A DNA stretch of 47,006 nucleotides, from positions 1 through 47,006 of the forward strand of contig CALMYG010000003.1 in assembly GCA_937873455.1 (NCBI GenBank), written 5' to 3'. The stretch is from an uncultured Verrucomicrobiota bacterium (GTDB lineage Bacteria > Verrucomicrobiota > Kiritimatiellia > CAIVKH01). The stretch's first letter is position 1, and every line of letters begins with the position of its first letter. Made by a program: the position numbers and the translations under genes. A model generated the notes under the pieces. That model worked only from the letters and a program-made list of their open reading frames with translations. It ran no database searches and had not been told where the DNA came from. This document shows, piece by piece, positions 32,998 through 41,286 of this stretch.

Positions 32998-34173
32998 ATG
33001 TTTTCTCGCTTGGCGTGCCGCCGGCGGACGGTTCGGCTGATTCCGCCGCTTGCTGTTTGGCTTTTACTTTTAGCTATTGGCTCCGTTTCCCCGTTGTGGG
33101 CCAAAGGGGTGATCGGTGGCGATTTGCTCCGCATTTCCGTGGATGAATCGCCCGATCTGAATGGCGTATATACCGTAGCCGGCGATGGCACCATTGATTT
33201 TAATTACGCCGGACGCGTGGTGGTGGAAGGAAAGACCGTCGACGAAGTGGCGGCGCATATTCAGCAGGTGCTGGAAGCCAGTTATTTCAAGCGCGCCACC
33301 GTGCAGGTGGATGTGTCTGAATACTTCTCCGGAAGCATCATGATCCTCGGTGCGGTTCGTAATCCCGGAACCCTGGCTTACAAGGGAAATGAAATTGTCA
33401 CCTTGTTGGAAGCCTTGATTGCGGTTGGCGGCATGACCGAGCGGGCGGCCTCCGATCAGGTGAAAATCTTCCGATGGAAGACCGGCGGTTCCATGGAGCG
33501 CGAAGTGATTAACGTCGATATCAAGCGCATCATGGCGGAGTACGATTTTTCGCGCGATCAATACCTGCGCCCCCGCGATATTGTGGTGGTTCCGGAGATG
33601 GGGCAGCAGGATAGCGTTTCCGAATTTCTGGCCTTGGGCGAATTCGGACAGACGGGATTTCATCCGGTTACCGAAAACATGAATATGATTCGCGCCGTAT
33701 CCGTCGCCGGTGGCGTATCCCGTGAGGCGCATCTGGAGTCGGCCCGGGTCCTGCGTCCCTCCGGGGGCGGGAATTACACGGTCATTCCGGTTGATTTCGC
33801 CCGGCTGTTCGGCTCGGCGGACATGTCCATGAATCTGCCGGTTTTCCCGGGGGATATTATCTACCTGCCGTCTCTGGCGCAAACCTCGGGCGGAAAGGTT
33901 TACTTTTTGGGCGAAGTCGACAACCCCGGGATGTATCCGTTGCCGGTCAATCGGGTCGACGCCACGCTCGCGCGGACCATTCTCCAGCGGGGCGGACTCG
34001 GCAAGTTTTCCAATGGATCGGCCATTCGGGTTCAACGCAAGAGTCCGGATGGTTCACAGCAGACCATCGTCTTTGATGTCGAACGGATCATCCGCACCGG
34101 TGATTTTGACAAGGATATTCCTCTTCAGGATGAGGATGTCATCCTGGTTCCCCGACGGGTTTTCAGCTTTTAG
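32998..34173 (+). CDS. Polysaccharide export protein, Wza-like with SLBB domains
   Basis: I take ATG 32998 with AGGTGA upstream; GTG 32989 is also possible. The 391-residue protein has a signal sequence (ending SPLWA), a Poly_export domain (GGDLLRISVDESPDLNGVYTVAGDGTIDF, ...AGRVVVEGKTVDEVAAHI) and at least two SLBB domains. These contain IMILGAVRNPGTLAYKG and VYFLGEVDNPGMYPLP. It would form the outer-membrane or periplasmic channel through which polysaccharide leaves the cell. There is no obvious lipobox Cys, unlike E. coli Wza, so anchoring may differ. It is followed 3 bases later by the kinase gene. Confidence 0.9.
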   Translation: MFSRLACRRRTVRLIPPLAVWLLLLAIGSVSPLWAKGVIGGDLLRISVDESPDLNGVYTVAGDGTIDFNYAGRVVVEGKTVDEVAAHIQQVLEASYFKRATVQVDVSEYFSGSIMILGAVRNPGTLAYKGNEIVTLLEALIAVGGMTERAASDQVKIFRWKTGGSMEREVINVDIKRIMAEYDFSRDQYLRPRDIVVVPEMGQQDSVSEFLALGEFGQTGFHPVTENMNMIRAVSVAGGVSREAHLESARVLRPSGGGNYTVIPVDFARLFGSADMSMNLPVFPGDIIYLPSLAQTSGGKVYFLGEVDNPGMYPLPVNRVDATLARTILQRGGLGKFSNGSAIRVQRKSPDGSQQTIVFDVERIIRTGDFDKDIPLQDEDVILVPRRVFSF

Positions 34174-34176
34174 GCC

Positions 34177-36441
34177 ATGAAAGAAATGATTCAACCTCCC
34201 AACGAATCTCCGACCGGCGTTGTGCCGTCGTCGGCCGCTGCCGCTGCACCGCCAAGCGTTCCCCCGGGGGCGGTCGGCGGCCTTGATCTGGTCAAGCTGA
34301 AGCAATACCTCCACATCGTCGTCCGCCGTATTTGGGTGGTGGCGATTTGTTTTGTGGCCGCGTTGTTGATTGGCGTGCTTCAAGTATCCAAACAGGAGCC
34401 GCTCTACAACGCCTCCAGCGTTATCCTGCTTACCCGAGGCTCCCAGCTTCCCGCTCAATTGTCCGGCGTTGAACACAATACGTTTGGCGACTTTGTCGAT
34501 ACCCAGACGCGCATTATCCAATCGCGCGCGGTGCTGCAACGGGCCCGGGAAAAGATGAATATGCCCGATCATGAGATATCCCGGCTTTTTCGCCGCTCCA
34601 TCATCTGGCCGATCGGAAAATCCTCCGCGATCTCCATTACGGTTGAATCGCTGGACCCCGAATTTTCCGCTCAATTCGCCAACAACATCGCCCAGGCGTA
34701 TATCGAATTCAAAGAAGAAGAACGCGTCGCTTTATCGCAAAATACGTCCATCAATTTGATGCAACAGGCCAACCGGATCCGCGAGGAATTGCGCAAGGCC
34801 GAGGAACAGTTGGTGGTCTACAAGAAAGAGCATTCGATGGTGCTGACCGAGCGGGAGGGTAACATCGCCGCCGGGATCATGGCCGATCTGGCCCGGCGCA
34901 CCGCCGCCCACCGCTTGGAGCGCATGGTGCTTGAGTTGCAGCGCCCGCTTTTATCCGATGCCTCCGACGAAGTGGTCCTGACCGCGTTAAGCAGCCGCTA
35001 CGTTTCCATGGCCCCGGTGTTTCAGCCGCCCGCCGGTGCCGGGGTCGGCGGGGCGGTTGATCCTTCGGCGGCGACGCTTCCGGTGTCCACGCCCGCCATG
35101 GGGTTCATTGACTTTGATACCGCGGCCGCCGCCGAATGGAGCGCGCTTCGGCGTCAAAAAAATATCCTGGAACATGAACTCCGGGCGGCCCGGGAAAACC
35201 TGCGGGATAACCACCCGACGGTGCGCAAGCTGCTCCAGGATATCCGTATCGTGGATGCCGCCATCAACCGCGAAGTTCAATACGCCACGGAAAAATTCTA
35301 CGCTGAACTCGAGGCCTTGACCTTAAAGGAAACGTCCCTGGCCCGCGTGAAGTCGCTTTGGCTCGACGAAGCCATGGACACCGAATTGGTCATGGATCGG
35401 TTTGAAATCCTGCGCAATGACGTTGATCGCCTGCGTCGCCTTCTGGATGCCGTATTCGCCCGCATTCGTGAAATCGACATAGCCTCCGGTATTATTCCGG
35501 ATAACGTCTCGATCATTGAAGTGGCGACGCCGCGCCACAACCCCATTACCCCCCGGAAAATTCAAAGCATTTTTCTGGCCGGATTGCTCGGCATCGGGCT
35601 CGGATTGGGCATCATTTTCGGTCTGGATTTTCTGGATGACTCCATCCGGTATCCGGAAGAGGTGGGCAAGACGCTCGGGCTGCGATTTATCGGGATCATT
35701 CCGTCGGCCAATTGGAGTTTGTCCGACATTCGAACCCATTTGTTGTCACAGGTGGACCCCAAAAGCGGTTTGGCCGAGGCGTATCGCAATGTCCGGGCCA
35801 CGTTGTTGTTGGATGACCAGACCCGGAAAGTCAGGACCATCCTGATGACGTCCGCATTGCCGCGGGAAGGAAAAACAACGACCTCGCTAAACCTGGCCAT
35901 CAGCATGGCCCAGGCCGGCATGCGGGTGTTGTTGGTTGATGCGGATTTGCGGCGTGGCGAAATTCACAAGTATTTCGGATTGGAAGGCGGGCGCGGCTTG
36001 GCCGATGTGTTGAGCGGTCAGGCCAAGGCGGAGTCGGTCATTCAACGCACCGGCGTTCCCAATCTCGATATGGTGGCCACCGGGCCGTTTCCCTCCAATC
36101 CCGCCGAGTTGATGTTGCGGCAGGAATTCCGGACCTTTATGGACTACGCCAAACGCGCCTACGACAAAGTCATCTTTGACGGACCGCCGGTCATGGCGGT
36201 TTCCGAATCCGGGGTATTATCTTCACTGATGGACAGTACCATCGTAGTGGTATGGGCGGGCAAAACATCCCGGAAGGTGTGTCAGATTACCGTTCAAAGC
36301 CTCCAGCAGCGCGGCGCACGCATCGATGGTTGCATTTTGAACAACCTGGAATTCGGACGCGTGGGTTACTATTATTATTCCACCTACTACGGCTATTACA
36401 CCTACGACTACCGGTATGATGATTCGCCGGTGAAGACATGA
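34177..36441 (+). CDS. Wzc-type polysaccharide co-polymerase and tyrosine kinase
   Basis: The 754-residue protein fuses a chain-length regulator to a bacterial tyrosine kinase. A Pro/Ala-rich N-terminus is followed by the Wzz domain with the first membrane helix (IWVVAICFVAALLIGVLQV), a long coiled-coil periplasmic region, and the second helix (IFLAGLLGIGLGLGIIFGL). The cytoplasmic kinase has Walker A PREGKTTTS (562-570), Walker A' VLLVDADLRRG (D588, D590) and Walker B KVIFDGPPV. The C-terminus is a tyrosine cluster (about 730-750, YYYYSTYYGYYTYDYRYDD), the usual autophosphorylation site. It controls polymer length and export with the Wza-like partner. Confidence 0.94.
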   Translation: MKEMIQPPNESPTGVVPSSAAAAAPPSVPPGAVGGLDLVKLKQYLHIVVRRIWVVAICFVAALLIGVLQVSKQEPLYNASSVILLTRGSQLPAQLSGVEHNTFGDFVDTQTRIIQSRAVLQRAREKMNMPDHEISRLFRRSIIWPIGKSSAISITVESLDPEFSAQFANNIAQAYIEFKEEERVALSQNTSINLMQQANRIREELRKAEEQLVVYKKEHSMVLTEREGNIAAGIMADLARRTAAHRLERMVLELQRPLLSDASDEVVLTALSSRYVSMAPVFQPPAGAGVGGAVDPSAATLPVSTPAMGFIDFDTAAAAEWSALRRQKNILEHELRAARENLRDNHPTVRKLLQDIRIVDAAINREVQYATEKFYAELEALTLKETSLARVKSLWLDEAMDTELVMDRFEILRNDVDRLRRLLDAVFARIREIDIASGIIPDNVSIIEVATPRHNPITPRKIQSIFLAGLLGIGLGLGIIFGLDFLDDSIRYPEEVGKTLGLRFIGIIPSANWSLSDIRTHLLSQVDPKSGLAEAYRNVRATLLLDDQTRKVRTILMTSALPREGKTTTSLNLAISMAQAGMRVLLVDADLRRGEIHKYFGLEGGRGLADVLSGQAKAESVIQRTGVPNLDMVATGPFPSNPAELMLRQEFRTFMDYAKRAYDKVIFDGPPVMAVSESGVLSSLMDSTIVVVWAGKTSRKVCQITVQSLQQRGARIDGCILNNLEFGRVGYYYYSTYYGYYTYDYRYDDSPVKT

Positions 36442-36463
36442 AGGAGCGTCGAGGGATGACGCC

Positions 36464-37942
36464 ATGATCTTTCACCGCGGTCGTGACCTTTCTTTGCACC
36501 GGACCTTTCTCCTGGCATCCGACATTCTGGCGTTGCTGTGTTCGCTGGTGTTGGCCGCGCTTTGGCGGCTGGGCCCTCAAGCCGGGTGGGATTATTTGGA
36601 GACTCACCGACTGTCACTTGCCGCCTCGTGCGGCGTTTTCCTCGTGGTTTTCTACGCGTCGGGCATGTACGAACGGGCGGCCTTGGTGCGCAAGGCGCAT
36701 TCATACCGTCTTCCGATGGTGGCCGTCACGATCAGCGCCGCGATCATCGTGGTGATTTTTTATGCCCAGGCGCAGTTTCAAATCGGCCGCGGCATTCTTT
36801 TGCTCGCGTCGGTCTTTGTGTTTTTTATCACGTGGACGACGCGCCATCTCTATGGCATGGCGGTGGGTCACGGCTACCTTTCCAAGAAAGCGTTGCTTAT
36901 CGGGGAAGGCCGGGATGCCGAAAAGGCGTTGCGGTTGATCAAGCAAACCGCCGACTCCGGTTTCAAGGTTATGGGCGTGGTGGCCAGCAAGCGCATGGCC
37001 CCGGGTTCGTTCCTTCAGGATGTTCCCGTGGTGGGCAACACCGAGAAATTGCGCGAATTGGCCGATGCTTTCGACGTGGAGACCTTGATAGTCGCGACAT
37101 CCTTGTCCCGTGAACCGGCGGTTCTCCGAATGCTGCGGCCGCTGCGGTGTTCCGGCATTGAAGTGATGGATTATGTCACGTTATACGAAATGCTGGCCCA
37201 GGAAATCCCGTTGGATCATATCAACGACGAATGGCTGATGAACGCCGCGCTGAACGGGTCGGTCATTCACGTCAGAAAAATCAAGCGGGTCATGGATTTC
37301 GTCATTGCCTTGATCGGCCTGATTATCGCCACGCCCATTTGTCTGGTTACCGCGATTGTGGTGAGAATGGATTCGCCCGGGCCGATTTTGTACCGACAGC
37401 GTCGGTCGGGCATCGATGGCCATCCCTACCAGCTTTTCAAGTTCAGAACCATGCGCCGGGATGCCGAGGCGGCCACCGGTGCGGTCTGGTCGACCAGTAA
37501 CGATAGCCGTATTACCCGGGTCGGACATTATTTGCGAAAGTGGCGGATCGATGAAATTCCCCAGTTGCTGAATGTGCTGAAGGGCGAGATGAGCCTGGTG
37601 GGACCTCGGCCGGAACGCCCGGAATTCGTGGAAACCTTATCGCAGGCGATTCCCTTTTACCGGGAACGGTTGATGGTTCCCCCCGGAGTGACCGGATGGG
37701 CCCAGGTGAAGTTTCCCTACGCCTCGGATGTCGATGGAGCCCGGCGCAAATTGCAGTTTGATATTTATTATATCAAACACATGGGCTTCTTCCTCGATTG
37801 CATGATTCTGCTTCGCACCGTTAAAACCGTGCTGGTCGGGTTGCGTCATCACGATCCGGTTGTACCTCATCCGGAACAGCGAGGCGAAGTCACCGAACTG
37901 CCGATTCCCCAGCATCCGGCCGATGGCGCCAAAACGGCATGA
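36464..37942 (+). CDS. Polyprenyl glycosylphosphotransferase (initiating sugar-1-P transferase)
   Basis: This 492-residue membrane enzyme moves a sugar-1-phosphate from UDP-sugar to undecaprenyl phosphate to start polymer assembly (WcaJ/EpsL type). Four or five N-terminal membrane helices precede a CoA-binding-like domain (KALLIGEGRDAEKALRLI, VPVVGNTEKL). A further helix (RVMDFVIALIGLIIATPICLVTAIV) leads to the catalytic domain. Markers are PILYRQRRSGIDGHPYQLFKFRTMRRDA, RKWRIDEIPQLLNVLKGEMSLVGPRPERPEF and VPPGVTGWAQV. All catalytic landmarks are present. A GAGGG ribosome-binding site precedes ATG 36464. The end overlaps the NusG-like gene by 4 bases. Confidence 0.94.
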   Translation: MIFHRGRDLSLHRTFLLASDILALLCSLVLAALWRLGPQAGWDYLETHRLSLAASCGVFLVVFYASGMYERAALVRKAHSYRLPMVAVTISAAIIVVIFYAQAQFQIGRGILLLASVFVFFITWTTRHLYGMAVGHGYLSKKALLIGEGRDAEKALRLIKQTADSGFKVMGVVASKRMAPGSFLQDVPVVGNTEKLRELADAFDVETLIVATSLSREPAVLRMLRPLRCSGIEVMDYVTLYEMLAQEIPLDHINDEWLMNAALNGSVIHVRKIKRVMDFVIALIGLIIATPICLVTAIVVRMDSPGPILYRQRRSGIDGHPYQLFKFRTMRRDAEAATGAVWSTSNDSRITRVGHYLRKWRIDEIPQLLNVLKGEMSLVGPRPERPEFVETLSQAIPFYRERLMVPPGVTGWAQVKFPYASDVDGARRKLQFDIYYIKHMGFFLDCMILLRTVKTVLVGLRHHDPVVPHPEQRGEVTELPIPQHPADGAKTA

Positions 37943-38457
37943 CATCGCCCGAAGGACTAGCGCCGTATGACGATATGCGGCGATGGGTGGTGATTCACGC
38001 GCGGCCGCGCTGCGAGAAGAAGCTATCCGACTTTTGCGAGGCGCGGCATATCCCGGTTTTTCTACCCATGATCAAGCGTCGCCATCGTTACGGCGCGCGG
38101 ATCCGTGTGTTTGATATTCCGCTGTTTGCCGGGTATGTATTCGTACTGGCCGATCACGCTCAACTCATGACGCTGCGGCAGAACCAACGGGTGGCGAATG
38201 TTTTGGTGGTAAGCGATCAGGAAACCTTGTTGCGCCAACTCAATCACATCAAATGCGCGTTGGTTAATCAGGAGTCGTTGGAGTTGTTTCCACAACTTGG
38301 CGAGGGGATGAAGGTGTCGGTGCGGTCGGGCCCGCTAAAGGGCGTTGAGGGATTTGTACATAAAATCAAATCCAAGACCCGGATTGTTTTGAATGTTGAT
38401 TTTATTCAACAGGCGGTTTCGGTTGAGGTGGATGCCGATTGGCTGGTTCCGGTATAA
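37939..38457 (+). CDS. NusG-family specialised antiterminator
   Basis: The 172-residue protein is a NusG paralogue, with an N-terminal NGN domain (WVVIHARPRCEKKLSDF, FAGYVFVLADHAQLMTL) and a C-terminal KOW domain (GMKVSVRSGPLKGVEGFV). Paralogues such as RfaH, UpdY and LoaP keep RNA polymerase elongating through long polysaccharide operons. Here the gene is the last in its operon rather than the first, so it may act on another transcript or by feedback. ATG 37939 overlaps the preceding stop; ATG 37975 starts closer to the NGN fold. No loading site (ops-like) could be identified. Confidence 0.88.
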   Translation: MTSPEGLAPYDDMRRWVVIHARPRCEKKLSDFCEARHIPVFLPMIKRRHRYGARIRVFDIPLFAGYVFVLADHAQLMTLRQNQRVANVLVVSDQETLLRQLNHIKCALVNQESLELFPQLGEGMKVSVRSGPLKGVEGFVHKIKSKTRIVLNVDFIQQAVSVEVDADWLVPV

Positions 38458-38485
38458 GCGCCGGAGCGGGTTGTTTAACATAGCG

Positions 38486-39439
38486 CTAGGCCGGAGTTTT
38501 CAGGTAGGCGACCACGTCTTGAAAGTCCGGGGGAACGGGCGCCTCCAGTAACATGTCCTCGCCGGTGGTCGGATGCCGGATCCGCAACTTCCAGGCATGC
38601 AGCATGTGGCGCTTCGCCGGAACGCCGGGGTCGGGGGGGCGTTTGCGCCCGTACACGGAGTCGCCAATAACCGGATGTTTGATGTGGGCCAGATGTACCC
38701 TGATTTGGTGGGTGCGGCCCGTTTCAATCCGGACTTCCAGCAGCGCCGCGCCGTTAAGCTTCTCGTAAACCCGGTAATGTGAAACGGCGGGTCGGCCGTG
38801 CGCGGCCCGCACGCTCATTTTTTTCCGATGTACCGGGTCTCGCCCGATGGCCGCCTTGATGGCGCCGGTTGGCGGGTTTGGTACACCCCATACGACGGCG
38901 AGGTATTCCTTGGTGGTCGTGCGGTCTTTGAATTGTCGGGCCAGTTGCATCAGCGCGGATTCTCGTTTGGCGACCACCAGCACGCCGCTGGTTTCCCGGT
39001 CCAGGCGATGCACAATGCCCGGTCGTTTTTCTCCGCCGATGCCTTCCAGGTCGCGGCAGTGAAACAGGAGCGCATTGACCAGCGTGCCGGAAGCATGTCC
39101 TGGCGCGGGATGAACAACCAAGCCGGCGGGCTTGTTGACTACCAAAATATCGCGGTCTTCGTGGATAATATCCAAGGCGATTGCCTCCGCGGTCAGCGGC
39201 GACGCCTCCGGTGGCGGGATGACAACCCGGGCGCTGTCGCCGACGGACACGGGATGGTTGGGTTTGCGCGTCAATCCGTTGAGGGTGACGCGGCCGTTCT
39301 TGATCCATTCCTGCCAGCGCGCACGCGAGATGTCGGGTGCGCGTCGGGCTAACCACACGTCAAGGCGCTGGCCGGATTCCTCCGGGCTGACCGGCCCCAC
39401 CTCCCGGTGGGCTTCCCCGGTGAGTGGCGGCGTGTTCAT
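38486..39439 (-). CDS. RluD/RluC-family pseudouridine synthase
   Basis: The 317-residue protein converts uridine to pseudouridine in 23S rRNA (family level). It has an N-terminal S4 RNA-binding domain (RLDVWLARRAPDISRARWQEWIKNGRV) and the catalytic domain with GIVHRLDRETSGVLVVAK (catalytic Asp in HRLDRETSG), QFKDRTTTKEYLA and IETGRTHQIRVHLAHIKHPVIGDSVYG. Length and motifs fit RluD, but the target site cannot be fixed from sequence. The ATG overlaps the kinase stop (ATGA), linking it to the minus-strand run that continues to 43950. Confidence 0.94.
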   Translation of the reverse strand: MNTPPLTGEAHREVGPVSPEESGQRLDVWLARRAPDISRARWQEWIKNGRVTLNGLTRKPNHPVSVGDSARVVIPPPEASPLTAEAIALDIIHEDRDILVVNKPAGLVVHPAPGHASGTLVNALLFHCRDLEGIGGEKRPGIVHRLDRETSGVLVVAKRESALMQLARQFKDRTTTKEYLAVVWGVPNPPTGAIKAAIGRDPVHRKKMSVRAAHGRPAVSHYRVYEKLNGAALLEVRIETGRTHQIRVHLAHIKHPVIGDSVYGRKRPPDPGVPAKRHMLHAWKLRIRHPTTGEDMLLEAPVPPDFQDVVAYLKTPA

Positions 39440-40443
39440 GCCCGGTTGATCAGTTCATCGAGTTTCGTTTCAAGTACGCTCAGCGAATCCGGTCGATCAA
39501 CCGGATCGTATTTGATCATGTGTTTGATCAAGGTGATGACTTCTGGTGAGCAATCCTCCGGAAGCATGCGTTCGTTGAAGGCGACGCGGACGGCGGAAAC
39601 GTGCTGCAAGGCGGCCCTTTCGTGGCTGCCGGCCTTGATCATGGGTTCACCCTTCAGCATGAAAAACAACACCATGCCGAGGCTGTAAATGGAGCTGCGT
39701 TCGTCTTCGCCGGCTTGCTGGATACGTTCCGGCGCCATGTATTCGGGCGTGCCCGCGACCGGGCGGTCCGGCCGGGACTGATCCGCCTCCTCGCGGGGAA
39801 GCACCAGGCCGAAGTCGATCAGGCAGACGCTGTTGTCGGCGCGAATCAATATATTGCCGGGGCTGATGTCGCGATACAAGTAGCCGTGATCGAGGATATG
39901 CCGTAGCGCACCGGCAACGGCGCGTGTCCACATCAACGCCTCGCGTTCCGGAATGCGCCCGAAGGTTTCCACCCGGCGCTTGATGCTGTCGCCGGGAACG
40001 AATTCCATCACATGGTAGTAGGCGCCCTGGCATTGCCGTTGCTCGAAAAAGGTGGCAATGGCCGGGTGATCGCCTACGGTTCGGTGTACATCGGCTTCAA
40101 ATAAAAACTCACGCAGCAAGCCGGCATCAATCTCGCGATCGGTTCGCAAAATCTTGACGGCAAAGACGTGGCGGGCATCGTCCCGGCGAACCGCCTTGTA
40201 CACGCTGGATACACCGCCCGCGCCAAGCGGCTCAAACAACAAATACTCGTCGTAGACCGCCGGTACCAGCCCCTTGAAGCCGCAGGCCGGGCAGGGAAAA
40301 ATCGTCAGCGGGGTCAGGGTCTTCAGGGAAGACGTGTGCCCGCAGGCCTCGCACAGGTGCCGGCCTTGCTCGAAGGCGGCCCGGCTACGACGGTTGAGGT
40401 CGTAGGATTTTCTGAAAACATCATAAAACTGGCGGATCTTCAT
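39436..40443 (-). CDS. Ser/Thr protein kinase with N-terminal zinc ribbon
   Basis: The 335-residue protein has a four-cysteine zinc ribbon first (C31, C34, C51, C54), then a Hanks-type kinase fold. The P-loop is GAGGVSSVYKA (74-84), the ATP-binding Lys is in FAVKIL (K97) and the alpha-C Glu is near 116. The catalytic loop is YRDISPGNIL (190-199) with Tyr for the usual His, the metal Asp is in IDFGL (D210), and GTPEYMAPE is intact. The usual Asp after the activation segment (SDIYSLG) is Ser here (SSIYSLG). Most catalytic residues are present, so it is probably active. No membrane helix or extracellular sensor follows. It ends on the start of the pseudouridine synthase. Confidence 0.9.
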   Translation of the reverse strand: MKIRQFYDVFRKSYDLNRRSRAAFEQGRHLCEACGHTSSLKTLTPLTIFPCPACGFKGLVPAVYDEYLLFEPLGAGGVSSVYKAVRRDDARHVFAVKILRTDREIDAGLLREFLFEADVHRTVGDHPAIATFFEQRQCQGAYYHVMEFVPGDSIKRRVETFGRIPEREALMWTRAVAGALRHILDHGYLYRDISPGNILIRADNSVCLIDFGLVLPREEADQSRPDRPVAGTPEYMAPERIQQAGEDERSSIYSLGMVLFFMLKGEPMIKAGSHERAALQHVSAVRVAFNERMLPEDCSPEVITLIKHMIKYDPVDRPDSLSVLETKLDELINRA

Positions 40444-40479
40444 GGTCGGTCCGGCGGGTATCCGTTTGACGGTTTGGTG

Positions 40480-41286
40480 TCATGACTGTTCGGAATCCGG
40501 CATCTCCTGAAATTCTTTTTTCTGGCGTAAATGCAGCTCCCACAGCTTGGCATACTTTAAGAAGGCGCCGTAGGCATTGGTGATGGCAATGATAAAGCCC
40601 GGCATGCCGTCGAGGAAGCCGAGGCGGAGGAAGTAACCGCGGAAAAACCGGAAAAAGGGCCTGAACAAAAGATCCAGGCGGCTGAATCGCTGATCTTTTA
40701 CGAATTTTTGTTGGGCGGTAATGGTGGAGAACCGGTTGGCGGTTTCGTTTTGGTCGCGTATATCGTCATAGGTGTAGTGATACACCGGGTTCTTGAGCCG
40801 TTTAACCGGACCGCGGACCGCAACGCGATCGTGCGGCTCCTCACCTTCGGTGCGGCCATAATCCTTGTGAAACAGGCGGAGCTTCACATCGGGGTACCAT
40901 TCGCCGTGTTTGATCCAACGCCCGAGGAAAAAAACCAGCCGGGGAAATTCATAGCCCAGGTGCTTGCGATTCACCGTGGCGAATTCGGCGAGTATTTCGT
41001 CGCGCAATCCGGGTGAAACCTCTTCGTCTGAATCCAGGTATAGAATCCACGGGTATTGCGCTTTTTCCCGGATCAGGTTGCGCTGGCCGACATAACCAAG
41101 CCAGACGTGTTGGTAGACATGCGGCGTAAATTCCCTGGCGATTTCCAGCGTGCGGTCCGTGCTGAAGCTGTCCATGACGATGATTTCGTCGCACCAGGTC
41201 AGGCTTTGAAGACAGCGCCGGATTTTGTTCTCCTCGTTGAAGACAATCACACAGGCGGATATTTTTTCTCGCATGGGCGGGGCCAT
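40480..41286 (-). CDS. Glycosyltransferase family 2, LPS-core WaaE-like
   Basis: The 268-residue protein starts at ATG 41286, overlapping the stop of the FHA gene (TGATG), or at ATG 41274. It begins EKISACVIVFNEENKIRRCLQSL with EIIVMDSFSTD and the DxD-type LYLDSDEEVS, then RLFHKDYGRTEGEEPHDRV, KNPVYHYTYDD and a hydrophobic C-terminal helix region. These features match WaaE/KdtX-type transferases that add glucose to the lipopolysaccharide inner core. An amphipathic or membrane-associated C-terminus is likely. It lies 36 bases before the kinase gene on the same strand. Confidence 0.9.
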   Translation of the reverse strand: MAPPMREKISACVIVFNEENKIRRCLQSLTWCDEIIVMDSFSTDRTLEIAREFTPHVYQHVWLGYVGQRNLIREKAQYPWILYLDSDEEVSPGLRDEILAEFATVNRKHLGYEFPRLVFFLGRWIKHGEWYPDVKLRLFHKDYGRTEGEEPHDRVAVRGPVKRLKNPVYHYTYDDIRDQNETANRFSTITAQQKFVKDQRFSRLDLLFRPFFRFFRGYFLRLGFLDGMPGFIIAITNAYGAFLKYAKLWELHLRQKKEFQEMPDSEQS

